From Opitutales bacterium UBA5694 (GTDB taxonomy: Bacteria; Verrucomicrobiota; Verrucomicrobiia; Opitutales; Opitutaceae), in the NCBI GenBank assembly GCA_002420185.1, contig DIHO01000001.1, positions 1 to 64,000 on the forward strand: a DNA stretch of 64,000 nucleotides. The letters are read 5' to 3'. The notes under the pieces are model-generated. The model worked only from the letters and a program-made list of their open reading frames with translations. It had not been told where the DNA came from and searched no databases. Within the stretch, counting starts at the first letter, position 1. Each line of letters begins with the position of its first letter. Positions 1 to 8,326 of this stretch are shown here, piece after piece. The position numbers were made by a program, and so were the translations under genes.

Positions 1-112
1 AATGGCAATAAATGGCATATTATTGTGTCAGCTACCGAAATCGGGAGCTAACTTTATTTCCACTAATAACTGCTTAACAGCTACTTATAAAAGTTACTAG
101 CTTATACCCATC

Positions 113-149
113 GCGGGAGTCGCGGTTTCGACTCCCGCCACCTCCACCA
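113..149 (+). other. tmRNA (ssrA) 3'-end-like sequence, candidate att site (copy 1)
   Basis: The stretch reads like a T-arm followed by an acceptor 3' strand and an encoded CCA (CCACCTCCACCA), as at the 3' end of tmRNA genes. It contains a perfect 10-bp inverted repeat (113-122 with 129-138, loop CGGTTT). No tag-peptide reading frame ending in LAA or ALAA and no tmRNA 5' half is visible in bases 1-112, so this is either the tail of a gene starting outside the window or a displaced 3' fragment. A 29-nt segment (121-149) recurs with three mismatches at 3385-3413. The rest of 1-317 is AT-rich and has no gene I can support. Confidence 0.5.
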
Positions 150-317
150 TTTAAACTACTTTTAAACAAAAATTTAGGTACTTTAACAGTAGTTGTCTTT
201 TGTAATTAAGAACCAAGTAGTTGTTAAGTTTGTGATTTTTTCAGAAAGTAAGATTGCGATGGACCGAATGGCGGTTACGCTTGAGTTACTACGATAGTTT
301 ACTAAAAAAAGAGTCAA

Positions 318-1649
318 ATGAGCGTGCTTCTTCAAACTATGGAAGCTAAAACACGAGTGCTTATACTAGGAGCTGGTTTTGCTGGTCTTGAGTGCTGTAA
401 GTCTCTGTCGGATCAGCTATTTGAAGTGACTTTGATCGACCGGCAGAATCACCATTTGTTCCAGCCTTTGCTGTATCAAGTGGCTACTGCCAGCCTTACC
501 GCTCCAGATATTGCCAAACCGGTTCGTGAAATTCTAGCGGGTCAGCCCAACGTCACCGTGCTGATGGATGAGGTTGAACGTATCGACCTTACTAAACAGC
601 TGATCGTTAGTCACGCACAGAGTTACGTCTTTGATTACTTGGTTATTGCCCTAGGAGCTAAGACTGGTTATTTTGGAAAACCCGAATGGGAGCAGCATGC
701 ACACGGGCTCAAATCTTTGGAAGATGCCCGTGAGTTACGGCATCGAGTCTTGCAGTCACTGGAGCGTGCTGAATTGATAAACGATATTGAGGAGAAGCGT
801 AAATTGCTTTCGATAGTGATTGTGGGCGGAGGTCCAACTGGTGTTGAACTCGCAGGTGCCTTCACAGAGCTCATTCATCGAACCTTGAAAGACGGATTCC
901 GTAAGGTAGCACCATCAGATCTAAACGTGACGTTGATTGAAGCTGCACCACGTTTGCTGGGAACGTTCGATGCTGACCAATCAGAATATGCACAGAGGAG
1001 GCTTGAGCGTCTGGGGATAGCGGTGCGCACAGGTACCATGGTCAATGAAGTTTATGCTAATCGTGTGGTTTTGGAGAACGAGACTCTAGAAGCTGCTACA
1101 ATTATCTGGGCTGCTGGCACTGAGGCCAATCCTGTAACGGCAGCGATGCCAGTAGAGAAAGACCGATATGGCAGATTGATTGTTGGTCCTGACTGTGCAC
1201 TAGCAAATTACCCAAACGTCTTTGCGATCGGTGATATCGCGAACTGCACTGACAAACATAGCGTCAAAGTGCCAACTTTGGCAGCCGCTGCAGCACAAAT
1301 GGGCAAGCACGTGGGCAAGTTGATTCGCGATGAGGTACGTGTAAAGCAAAGTCATAAGAAGTCCAATGCGGCACTGCTTCGTCGTCAGTTCAGATACTTT
1401 GACAAAGGTAATATGGCAATTATTGGTAAGTCGTCTGCCGTTCTTAAAGCGAACAAGTTGAAGATGCGTGGATTCTTGGCCTGGCTTGCTTGGCTTTTTG
1501 TGCACCTCCTTTTGTTGGTCGGCTTTCGCAATAAACTAGCAGTGCTTCTACAATGGGGATTCGCCTATTTGCGAGGCCGACGCAGTGCTCGTATCATTGT
1601 GAGACCAGATCAAATAGAAAATGCACGCTTGCACAATCGAGAACACTAG
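318..1649 (+). CDS. ndh: Type II NADH dehydrogenase (NDH-2), FAD-dependent
   Basis: Predicted single-subunit, non-proton-pumping NADH:quinone oxidoreductase at the inner face of the cytoplasmic membrane. The 443-aa protein has the N-terminal FAD-binding Rossmann motif GAGFAG (about residues 18-23), the second NADH-binding motif GGGPTG (about 170-175), and the late FAD motif in VFAIGDIAN (about 304-312). A hydrophobic stretch rich in Leu, Trp and Phe near residues 383-400, followed by basic residues, is the usual C-terminal membrane anchor. Length matches the family. The ATG at 318 has a purine-rich AAAGAG upstream; an in-frame ATG eight codons on is possible. It converges on the RDD gene. It lies between the two ssrA-like repeats and uses more A/T-ending codons than the later genes, which suggests a different history. 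Confidence 0.9.
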   Translation: MSVLLQTMEAKTRVLILGAGFAGLECCKSLSDQLFEVTLIDRQNHHLFQPLLYQVATASLTAPDIAKPVREILAGQPNVTVLMDEVERIDLTKQLIVSHAQSYVFDYLVIALGAKTGYFGKPEWEQHAHGLKSLEDARELRHRVLQSLERAELINDIEEKRKLLSIVIVGGGPTGVELAGAFTELIHRTLKDGFRKVAPSDLNVTLIEAAPRLLGTFDADQSEYAQRRLERLGIAVRTGTMVNEVYANRVVLENETLEAATIIWAAGTEANPVTAAMPVEKDRYGRLIVGPDCALANYPNVFAIGDIANCTDKHSVKVPTLAAAAAQMGKHVGKLIRDEVRVKQSHKKSNAALLRRQFRYFDKGNMAIIGKSSAVLKANKLKMRGFLAWLAWLFVHLLLLVGFRNKLAVLLQWGFAYLRGRRSARIIVRPDQIENARLHNREH

Positions 1650-1678
1650 AGAGCCTGCACTCTAGACGATTGGGCTTC

Positions 1679-2140
1679 TTAATGTGGGCTTCTCAGAGTC
1701 GCATACTCCGTTGGGTTGTTATCTTCCGATTTGTTTACCACAAGGCAACCCGCCATTATGTCATGTAATCCTTGTTTTTTTTCGGTAAAGGCTACCATTA
1801 TGTACCCAATGAATAGTGTTGAGAACGAAACGATCTTCCCAAAGTGCCGTAATGTTGCTGTCCCAAACCCAATGCGGGTCCCATCAATATTTGTGACCTT
1901 TATTCCGAGGGCCATTTTCCCTAAGGTTGCTTGTTTGGCGGAAGACTCAAATGTTGCGGAGTAAATCCATTTGACCAAAGCCCCAGCAATTAGCCCAACG
2001 AACTCTGCTCCTACAACTGTTCCTGTAGATGCTGCATAAAGGAGTCCAACAATTGGAACTACAAAACCACCTACGGCAGAGGTTATTAGCAGATCGATGA
2101 ACGCTGCTGCAAACCTTTTCCAAAAACCGGCATAGCTCAT
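1679..2140 (-). CDS. RDD family integral membrane protein
   Basis: About 153 aa. It begins MSYAGFWKRFAAAFIDLLI, the typical RDD-domain opening with conserved Arg and Asp in the first transmembrane helix, and has further hydrophobic helices in the middle and towards the C-terminus. A longer frame reaches 2194, but the ATG at 2140 has AGGGAG about 8 nt upstream, one of the clearest ribosome binding sites in the window, and fits the family start. RDD proteins are small membrane proteins of largely unknown, possibly transport-related, role. It ends 29 bp from the convergent NADH dehydrogenase gene. The 262 bp upstream contain a 12-nt match (2245-2256) to the CCGCCACCTCCA part of the ssrA-like sequence. 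Confidence 0.8.
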   Translation of the reverse strand: MSYAGFWKRFAAAFIDLLITSAVGGFVVPIVGLLYAASTGTVVGAEFVGLIAGALVKWIYSATFESSAKQATLGKMALGIKVTNIDGTRIGFGTATLRHFGKIVSFSTLFIGYIMVAFTEKKQGLHDIMAGCLVVNKSEDNNPTEYATLRSPH

Positions 2141-2402
2141 GAAGGTTCTCCCTTTTATCGAGTCTCCAGAAATCTCATTAAAGATTTGAACCAAAGTTCA
2201 GTCGTCAGGACGACAATTTTTTCTCGAGCTTCTTGAGGCAAATACCGCCACCTCCAGACTTTTTTTGTTTTTAAGTCAGTAACTACTTAAAGTGTTCTTC
2301 GAAACTTTGCCAGAAACGAGAGTCTACAAGGTGCCCTAGGTGGATGCTAGTAATGAAAGACTAAAGCTGGAGGCGGACCGATACAACAACGGCAGCTGCC
2401 AT

Positions 2403-2765
2403 TCACTCATCAGCCCCTTCTTTATTTTTCCTAGCGTCTATGAAGCTTTTGATAAAATAAACCATAGACAAAGCGGACGTTGCAATCATTAACGCAACCC
2501 TAACAGTCGCTTCTGTATCAGCCCGACCAATAGCTCCTTTTAGCGGCATAAACAAGGCAACAAGTACCAAGAGAGTCAATAAAACAGCTACATGAGCAAT
2601 GACCTTGTTTTGTGCTTTCACACCTCGATAGCAGAGCAATAATACAACACCAAAAAATAAAGGGATTAACGCGGTAATAGAGGGGGACTCTGAGGCCAGG
2701 TAACCCCAGGCACCCATCGCAATGAGTATTAGCGAATTTACTAAAGATGCGGTATGAGCTTTCAT
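2403..2765 (-). CDS. Small hypothetical membrane protein
   Basis: 120 aa with about four predicted transmembrane helices: near residues 9-25, 30-46, 57-75 and 85-107. The tail is short, charged and cytoplasmic-looking (KNKEGADE). The pattern resembles small conserved inner-membrane proteins of unknown function found in marine bacteria; I do not recognise a named family. The reading frame is AT-rich. The ATG at 2765 has no clear Shine-Dalgarno. A perfect palindrome GGCAGCTGCC (2391-2400) lies just beyond the stop codon, without a T tract. Confidence 0.6.
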   Translation of the reverse strand: MKAHTASLVNSLILIAMGAWGYLASESPSITALIPLFFGVVLLLCYRGVKAQNKVIAHVAVLLTLLVLVALFMPLKGAIGRADTEATVRVALMIATSALSMVYFIKSFIDARKNKEGADE

Positions 2766-3451
2766 AATTATTTTTTCATTCAGTTATAAAGAGAAAATTC
2801 CTTCTCTGGATTTTTGATCAATTAACTTTAATACAGCGCAGAGCGTTTCTTGTGGAACTTCAACTTTGTTGATAAAAAATTCAGTTGTTCCGATTTTTTT
2901 CAAAGGGATGGTTGATAGGAAACTTCGAGTTGGTTTTAGAATGAGGTTGAGATATTAAATCCGCGGTATCAAGGTTTAAGTGGTGTGGTTTTGGTGCCCC
3001 CCAATTTCGTGCTGCTCCTTCGTTTGCTGGCTTAATCAGGTCTCCGCAACGTCTCAAACCCAGCGAACGACCTCACCGTCTGGATAATGCTTCCAAATGA
3101 AGTCTTGTGGGATAAGTCTCTGGATTAAAGAAATCTTGGGCATCTCACCACAAGATTAAGCTAGATATTGGCCCACGGGGCGACGATTTTTTCGGGGCTG
3201 TTGATGAATTCTAATTCATTTTCCTGCTGCCAGAGCCCCCCGGTACCGCCAAATTCCTACCAATTCCTACCAAAATACGTACCTAAAGCTTCCACTCAGC
3301 TCACTCAGAATGAATGTTGCTACTTGCCATGAAATCTTAAGGTGCTGGTTTAGAGTAACTTAGTGTTTGAGTGAATTTCGATAACGCGATTTCGAATCCC
3401 GCCATCTCCACCATTTTGGGTGTTTTTTATGAATCATTCCTGTTAACTTCT
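2766..3451. other. Gene-poor spacer with possible gene remnant and ssrA-like repeat
   Basis: No complete gene is supported in these 686 bp. On the minus strand near 3044-3140 a short frame reads MPKISLIQRLIPQDFIWKHY and continues to PDGEVVRWV before a stop; it may be the tail of a lost gene. A 10-mer AATTCCTACC is tandemly duplicated at 3252-3271. The second ssrA-like 3' end lies at 3385-3413. Confidence 0.4.
3385..3413 (+). repeat. tmRNA 3'-end-like direct repeat, candidate att site (copy 2)
   Basis: This 29-nt sequence matches 121-149 at 26 positions in the same orientation, 3264 bp away. It includes the TTCGA T-loop core and the terminal CCATCTCCACCA. The T-stem here has lost two pairs (GCGAT against CCCGC), so it would not fold as a normal T-arm and looks like a decayed copy. 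Elements that integrate into tRNA or tmRNA 3' ends leave such direct repeats. No integrase is visible nearby. Confidence 0.5.
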
Positions 3452-4303
3452 TCAATCCAATGCAGCGAAGATGCGGCCGAGATCTTCAAGCGTTGAGTGG
3501 ACCACAAAGCGGTCATCGTTTCTGTGAATGAATGCGGTTGCCCCTATTCCCGCCAGATACACCTTATCTCCACGAATACGAAGCATTCCTGGATTGGTCA
3601 CTCCCACTACAGCCTCGTCTCGGTTGTGAGCAGCATACTCCCCAATCTTCCATTGCCTCGCGTCAAATTGCGTTTTGTCGATCTCCGGATCCGGATGATG
3701 CGGATTGTAGACCGCTCCAAGTAACCCCAGACTGCGGCGCGTGGGGATGTCCACAAGGGGAAAGTCATTGGTGGTACCAATCACCTGGCCTCCAATATTG
3801 GACCCTGCACTAGACCCTATATACGGCGTCCCCGCCAATGCTCGTTTCTGGATCAATCCGACGAGTTCTCGATCATAGAGCTCCTTCAAAAGAAGAAAGG
3901 TATTTCCCCCGCTCACATAAAAACCATCCGCCGTATTGACCGCTTCTGCACATTCGGAAAACTCGAATTCATTTAGTGAATACATATCATATCCAGGCCC
4001 GATTTTCGAAAATTCAGCACGCATCCGCTTCGCGTAACTATCGCGCTTCTCGGGAAGGCTGGCAAAATTGATCAAGAGTATACGCTTGGCCGTTCCAAAA
4101 GTATCAACGATCATTTCATGAGCATGCTCCAATGATTTCTGTCCAGGATTCGTCGTAGCGCTAATGAGCAGAGCGTTGACCTTCTTCCGCTGTGTTGAAT
4201 CGGGTGCCAAAATTATTGTATTGGGTTTCTCTGTACAAGATCCCAGCAGGGTTAACGTTGAGGCCGAACCTACTCCTTTTATAAATGTTCGCCTCGTGTT
4301 CAT
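3452..4303 (-). CDS. Exported peptidase E / cyanophycinase-like serine hydrolase (S51)
   Basis: About 283 aa from the ATG at 4303, which lies one base after the stop of the upstream Asp-box gene; a longer frame to 4411 would overlap that gene. The N-terminus has a twin-arginine-type signal (NTRRTFIKG) running into a lipobox-like LLGSC with Cys23, so an exported, possibly lipid-anchored protein is predicted. The S51 hallmarks are present: SGGN at residues 131-134, the nucleophile elbow GSSAG with Ser165, and an NPHH segment with the likely catalytic His near 202. Known relatives cleave Asp-X dipeptides or cyanophycin in the cytoplasm; here the context is a secreted carbohydrate-type cassette, so the substrate is uncertain. 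Confidence 0.8.
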   Translation of the reverse strand: MNTRRTFIKGVGSASTLTLLGSCTEKPNTIILAPDSTQRKKVNALLISATTNPGQKSLEHAHEMIVDTFGTAKRILLINFASLPEKRDSYAKRMRAEFSKIGPGYDMYSLNEFEFSECAEAVNTADGFYVSGGNTFLLLKELYDRELVGLIQKRALAGTPYIGSSAGSNIGGQVIGTTNDFPLVDIPTRRSLGLLGAVYNPHHPDPEIDKTQFDARQWKIGEYAAHNRDEAVVGVTNPGMLRIRGDKVYLAGIGATAFIHRNDDRFVVHSTLEDLGRIFAALD

Positions 4304-4304
4304 G

Positions 4305-5309
4305 CTATTGGTTGATGGGAATCGAATCGAGATCGAGGACGTAGGCTCCGTATAAATTGCCATCGACCCAAATCTTGCCATTATCATCAGAATAATAAGT
4401 TCCCTCTTCAAACGTAGAGACCCATAGACGATCCGGCACGTTCGGGTCGAAAGTCACAGCTGTCACATTTGGAGACGGCAATCCCGCTCCCCTGTCGATC
4501 CAGATCTCTCCTCCATCTTCTGATACCCAAACTCCCGATTCCCAGCCACCCAAGGCCATTCGACGCGCATCACTCGCATGGAGGGCCACCCCATATAGGT
4601 TGCGGTCCTTGAGTTTCACCGCCACAGGGTTCCATGTTCTTCCATCATTGCGGGAAAGGAAGGCTCCTTCTCCTTCCGTCCCTGCGATCCACAAGTCCGA
4701 GTCTGCCTCGCTCCGCGACAAACGTAGAATGTTTGACCGAGAAGATTTCCTGATCGGATTCCAAGACCGGCCCTGATTACGACTTTCGTAAATTCCAGCC
4801 CCCGTTCCCAGAAGCAATCGCTTCGGATTGCGTTCGTCGATAATTACGCTCCGGCAATACTTTTCTTCAAGCCCGAGATTCGAAGGATTCCAGCTCTCGC
4901 CACCGTCGCGACTTACGCTCAAGCCCCAGACTGACGCCGCATACACATTATCCCCATTCACCGGATCAACGGCGATTTTCGTAAAATCGCTCTCCCTCCA
5001 CCCCGTGACCATTCGCCACGAATCGCCTCCATCCTTGGAACGCACGATTCCGTTTCCGCAAGCAATGTAAAGAGTAGACGGGTTTGAGGGATCCGCCGTT
5101 ATGCTGTTCATCGCTTGGATTACCGGACCAACCCGGCTCCACTGGCCCGCTTCATGACCCTGCAAGAAAACACCAGAGTCCGTCGGCAGCGAACTCGCCT
5201 GCTGCGCTTTGGTCATCGCAAAAGCCACGAACAATCGTTGTTCAAGCTCAGCAGACAATACGGCGACTGCTGAAAGACCCCCTAAAAGTATGATGAGCCA
5301 GCGTGTCAT
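4305..5309 (-). CDS. Secreted Asp-box (BNR) repeat beta-propeller protein
   Basis: 334 aa with an N-terminal signal peptide (hydrophobic residues 4-20). About six Asp-box motifs of the form S-x-D-x-G-x-x-W recur: SKDGGDSW, SRDGGESW, SRNQGRSW, SRNDGRTW, SEDGGEIW and SDDNGKIW. This implies a sialidase/Ycf48-like propeller. No sialidase catalytic Arg triad is evident, so binding, scaffolding or an unrecognised activity is as likely as hydrolysis. Its ATG overlaps the stop of the upstream 642-aa gene by the four bases ATGA, and the peptidase E gene starts one base after its stop, so the three are translationally coupled. The paralogue at 9664-10701 has the same partner. Confidence 0.8.
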   Translation of the reverse strand: MTRWLIILLGGLSAVAVLSAELEQRLFVAFAMTKAQQASSLPTDSGVFLQGHEAGQWSRVGPVIQAMNSITADPSNPSTLYIACGNGIVRSKDGGDSWRMVTGWRESDFTKIAVDPVNGDNVYAASVWGLSVSRDGGESWNPSNLGLEEKYCRSVIIDERNPKRLLLGTGAGIYESRNQGRSWNPIRKSSRSNILRLSRSEADSDLWIAGTEGEGAFLSRNDGRTWNPVAVKLKDRNLYGVALHASDARRMALGGWESGVWVSEDGGEIWIDRGAGLPSPNVTAVTFDPNVPDRLWVSTFEEGTYYSDDNGKIWVDGNLYGAYVLDLDSIPINQ

Positions 5310-7234
5310 GGTTCAGTCACGATTGAAGTTTTCGCACTGCCGTTTTTGAAATCCAGGAAGTAACGCTGTTGGCCATAGATCATCTCCAACGTCTGGCTTT
5401 TCCGATCGGCCTGAGCAAAAGGCCCATCGAACAACTCCCATTTCGAATAGTCGACCGGCTTGCCCGCGACCGTTGGTGGACTACCATAACGAGCCGTCAG
5501 CACTAACCCGTCTAAGCCAGTAAATTGGACGCTCGGGGTGGGTTCCAGCGAAAAATCTATTGGCAAGGATCTGATGGTGTCCTGAAATTCCGTGTAAGAA
5601 TCGAATGCGCTAATTGGGGCCACCTGTAAAATGTAGCCATTCTTCAACGATCGACTGACGAGGCACTGGCTGCCTTCGGAAAGTTCTTTGAATCCCGTAC
5701 TAAACCATCCGCCCGCTCCCCCCTGGAGCAACCCAGTCCAATCGACCGGTTTCCATTCGCCCGGAGCGAAGGGACGATAAGCGATGTAGAGAGGCCCTCC
5801 TTGCCCGAATATCCATCCAGAATGATCTTCGATACGCTGCTTAATATCCCGACTAAACAAGGTACTTATCAACGGAAATCGTGTACCTTCAGGGATGTCG
5901 TACAGTGCGATAAGCGACGACTGATGCTGGAACACCTGCTCGTAGGGCGACCCACCCTCGAGCTTATCCGGGGAGTCATAGTCCACTTTCGACCGTGCGA
6001 TCAGGTCCGTGACCGTATCCCAATCGGATGGGAAATACATGGTACCTTCAATAGGCGAAGAGTAAGGCTGCAACCCGAACATGGTGTTGGTTTTCCCTTC
6101 GAGGTCTTTCTCCCGCCAAACGAGGCTCCACGTTTGCTGCTGAATTGGCTGCAGCAATCCACCCTGGGAGGAGCCTAAAATATAATCCGGATGCACGTAG
6201 CTGTATTTGTAGACCGGTATGGTACTCTTCCCATCCACTTCGAACGCATCTGGTCCTGCATGCCGAAAGCGCCAGCGTGTTCGCTTCAACTCTCGATGCA
6301 CGTAAGCCTTATCCCGATCGGTCGCAATGCGGAAAAGAATCGGTGGCGGTGTGTAGCCGCTTAGCGCTATCATTAAGGTTCCCCCATTTGATCGGTACTC
6401 GCCTTGGTTGAACAAGAGCCATCCATGACCCGCTGCCTGTGTCATTCCAGGTTGTAACAGATAACGTGGATACAAACGACTGTGGGCCCCGCCATATAGG
6501 CCCTCCAAATTCTCAACCGCATAGTCGAGCAGAATGTAGTCCATCATCATTTTGCCTTTCAGCCGTAACTCCGGATCCTGGGCCCAGCCCACTAGCAAGG
6601 CCATCGGTCGGGTATATTCCTCAATGTAGTTGGGAGAATCATACTCACCTTGGCCATACGATGTTGTGATGCGCATCCAATCCAAAATAAACGCTTTCGC
6701 ATCGGCCATAATTTCCTGCGACGACTTTCCATTGTACCAAGCTTCGGGACCAGCATACGGGAACATTTCTGCCGCCAAATAAAGGCTGACATAGTACATG
6801 ACCCAATGATTCTCAGTGTCACCGCGATACGGAAAATAAGTCCGCCACAACTCGCGGATAAACCCCCAATCATCATCACTCAAAACCCCCTTGCCCGTTT
6901 CCATAAGCAAGACCATAGGATGCATCCAGAACATAGCTCCCGATGGAGGATCATTCGCTAGCCGCAGTCGCTTGCTCGCCCACTCCAGGTTGGTCCTCCG
7001 ATGCAGGTTGGCCGCGATTGTAAAACTGCTGCCTTTCGTTAAATCATCCGGATCCGTACTCGCTACCGTCTGATCGATCAGGTATTCACAGCGTTCTCGA
7101 TATAAGCGGGCGAATTCCGCATCGCTCATCGGAGCGGCCGGAGGCGGCGAAGCAAACGCTCCGAGACAAGCCATACCCCAACACATAAGGCCAGTCAAAA
7201 TGTGAAATCTCACTAAAGCAGTATCGGGAGACAT
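5306..7234 (-). CDS. Secreted lyase-like protein of unrecognised family (cassette copy A)
   Basis: 642 aa with an N-terminal hydrophobic segment and likely signal cleavage around ACLGAFA-SPP. The N-terminal half is helix-rich with conserved Trp, Tyr, Asn and His clusters: RGDTENHW near residue 132, YNGKSSQE, GQGEYDSPNYIEEY and GGAHSRLYPR. The C-terminal half looks beta-rich. That order (helical toroid, then beta sandwich) and the Asn/His/Tyr/Arg clusters recall polysaccharide lyases of the chondroitinase or heparinase type, but I recognise no named family. Clearly homologous to 10698-12605. It overlaps the Asp-box gene by ATGA. A perfect 8-bp-arm palindrome (7282-7301) lies 48 bp upstream of its start. 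Start at 7234 chosen by the signal-like N-terminus. Confidence 0.7.
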   Translation of the reverse strand: MSPDTALVRFHILTGLMCWGMACLGAFASPPPAAPMSDAEFARLYRERCEYLIDQTVASTDPDDLTKGSSFTIAANLHRRTNLEWASKRLRLANDPPSGAMFWMHPMVLLMETGKGVLSDDDWGFIRELWRTYFPYRGDTENHWVMYYVSLYLAAEMFPYAGPEAWYNGKSSQEIMADAKAFILDWMRITTSYGQGEYDSPNYIEEYTRPMALLVGWAQDPELRLKGKMMMDYILLDYAVENLEGLYGGAHSRLYPRYLLQPGMTQAAGHGWLLFNQGEYRSNGGTLMIALSGYTPPPILFRIATDRDKAYVHRELKRTRWRFRHAGPDAFEVDGKSTIPVYKYSYVHPDYILGSSQGGLLQPIQQQTWSLVWREKDLEGKTNTMFGLQPYSSPIEGTMYFPSDWDTVTDLIARSKVDYDSPDKLEGGSPYEQVFQHQSSLIALYDIPEGTRFPLISTLFSRDIKQRIEDHSGWIFGQGGPLYIAYRPFAPGEWKPVDWTGLLQGGAGGWFSTGFKELSEGSQCLVSRSLKNGYILQVAPISAFDSYTEFQDTIRSLPIDFSLEPTPSVQFTGLDGLVLTARYGSPPTVAGKPVDYSKWELFDGPFAQADRKSQTLEMIYGQQRYFLDFKNGSAKTSIVTEP

Positions 7235-7281
7235 AAAGGGAAAAGATTATCAAAACGATATCCTATGAGCAGCGATTCCCC

Positions 7282-7301
7282 CACCGAAAGCTTTTTCGGT
7301 G
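7282..7301. promoter_or_regulatory. Perfect palindrome upstream of cassette A, candidate operator
   Basis: Two perfect 8-bp arms, CACCGAAA and TTTCGGTG, are separated by GCTT. The palindrome sits between the end of the MDR gene and the start of the 642-aa gene. No T tract follows on the strand of the upstream genes, so an operator is more likely than a terminator. The 9-mer CCCACCGAA recurs at 9579-9587, upstream of the paralogous cassette. Confidence 0.4.
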
Positions 7302-7358
7302 TAAGGTAAAACAGGTAAAGTGCACAAAACGCTATTAAACCCGTGCCGAAAGGTCCGA

Positions 7359-8324
7359 CTATGGCATAAAACACACCTTTATCGCCTTCTGTTGACGCAG
7401 CAACTCCACACCTTCTGCATAGCGATTCAAAGGCAGCGTTTGGGTAATCAGGGGTCCGAGCTTCAACTTCCCCGCCACGATTTGGGCCAACGCTTTTTCA
7501 GCCGCCCCCTTGTTATGTGCGCCATAGCCCACCAAATGAAGTGCCCGACACCAATGCTTGAAGCCAAATCGAGCATCTTCCCGCAACACGCCAAACAATG
7601 CGACAACGTCTCGCGTACGATCCATGAGATACTCGATCGAAACGGGCAAGCCCGTGCAATCGATCGCCAAATCCAAAGCTTCTGGAGTGAATCGGTCGTT
7701 GGGGAATGCATCGTGACGGGTCGGATTCAAACTGCGATCAGCACCGAGCGACTGAGCCAGCCCACGGCGTGACTCCAAAGGGTCGAAAGCCACAACCTCC
7801 GCGGCACCATAGGCTTTAGCCAACTGAATCGCCACCAAACCCGCCGGTCCCAATCCACTCACGCCAAATCGGCTCCCTTCGATATCCCGAATATCCGCGA
7901 TTTGGTCGAAGGAGACCTGAACGCACATGGCCAATTCCAGCGAGGCAACCTCTTCCGGCAATAGCGAACCGGGTATAGCCAGTAAATTAACCGTGTCGGC
8001 TACCACGTATTCCGCATAGCAGCCTTGAGTAGCCCCCGCTTGATCCTGCCAAAAAGCAACCCGGTCGCCTTCCGAAAACTCTTCAACCCCAGGACCCACT
8101 TCCGCCACGGAACCCATTGCCTCGTGACCCGGTTGCCCTGGCGTATACGGATACTCGACCTTGCCCCCCGGAACCATAGAGACACCGTCCATAATGTGCA
8201 TGTCCCAATGCGGGCACGTCGCCACGCCTTCAACCTTTATCAAAACCTGTCCCGCACCTGGCGAGGGTTGTGGCAGGTCGACAATTTCTGGAAGCCCTTT
8301 TTCAATTATTTGTATTGCCTTCAT
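7359..8324 (-). CDS. Zinc-type MDR alcohol/polyol dehydrogenase
   Basis: About 321 aa from the ATG at 8324; the longer frame uses a TTG inside the upstream gene. It has the GroES-like catalytic domain with Cys37 (ATCPHWD) and His67-Glu68 (PGHEAMG), the usual catalytic-zinc ligands, and a Rossmann domain with GLGPAGLVAIQLAK. The four-cysteine structural-zinc lobe is absent, which marks a shorter MDR branch. It starts two bases after the stop of the neighbouring MDR gene, so the pair are co-transcribed. Likely NAD(P)-dependent oxidation of a sugar or sugar alcohol released by the neighbouring secreted enzymes; substrate unknown. Confidence 0.8.
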   Translation of the reverse strand: MKAIQIIEKGLPEIVDLPQPSPGAGQVLIKVEGVATCPHWDMHIMDGVSMVPGGKVEYPYTPGQPGHEAMGSVAEVGPGVEEFSEGDRVAFWQDQAGATQGCYAEYVVADTVNLLAIPGSLLPEEVASLELAMCVQVSFDQIADIRDIEGSRFGVSGLGPAGLVAIQLAKAYGAAEVVAFDPLESRRGLAQSLGADRSLNPTRHDAFPNDRFTPEALDLAIDCTGLPVSIEYLMDRTRDVVALFGVLREDARFGFKHWCRALHLVGYGAHNKGAAEKALAQIVAGKLKLGPLITQTLPLNRYAEGVELLRQQKAIKVCFMP

Positions 8325-8326
8325 CC

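Noticed and set aside
1..112. Full tmRNA gene with tag reading frame
   Set aside because: No tag ending in LAA and no 5' acceptor half can be found in these bases.
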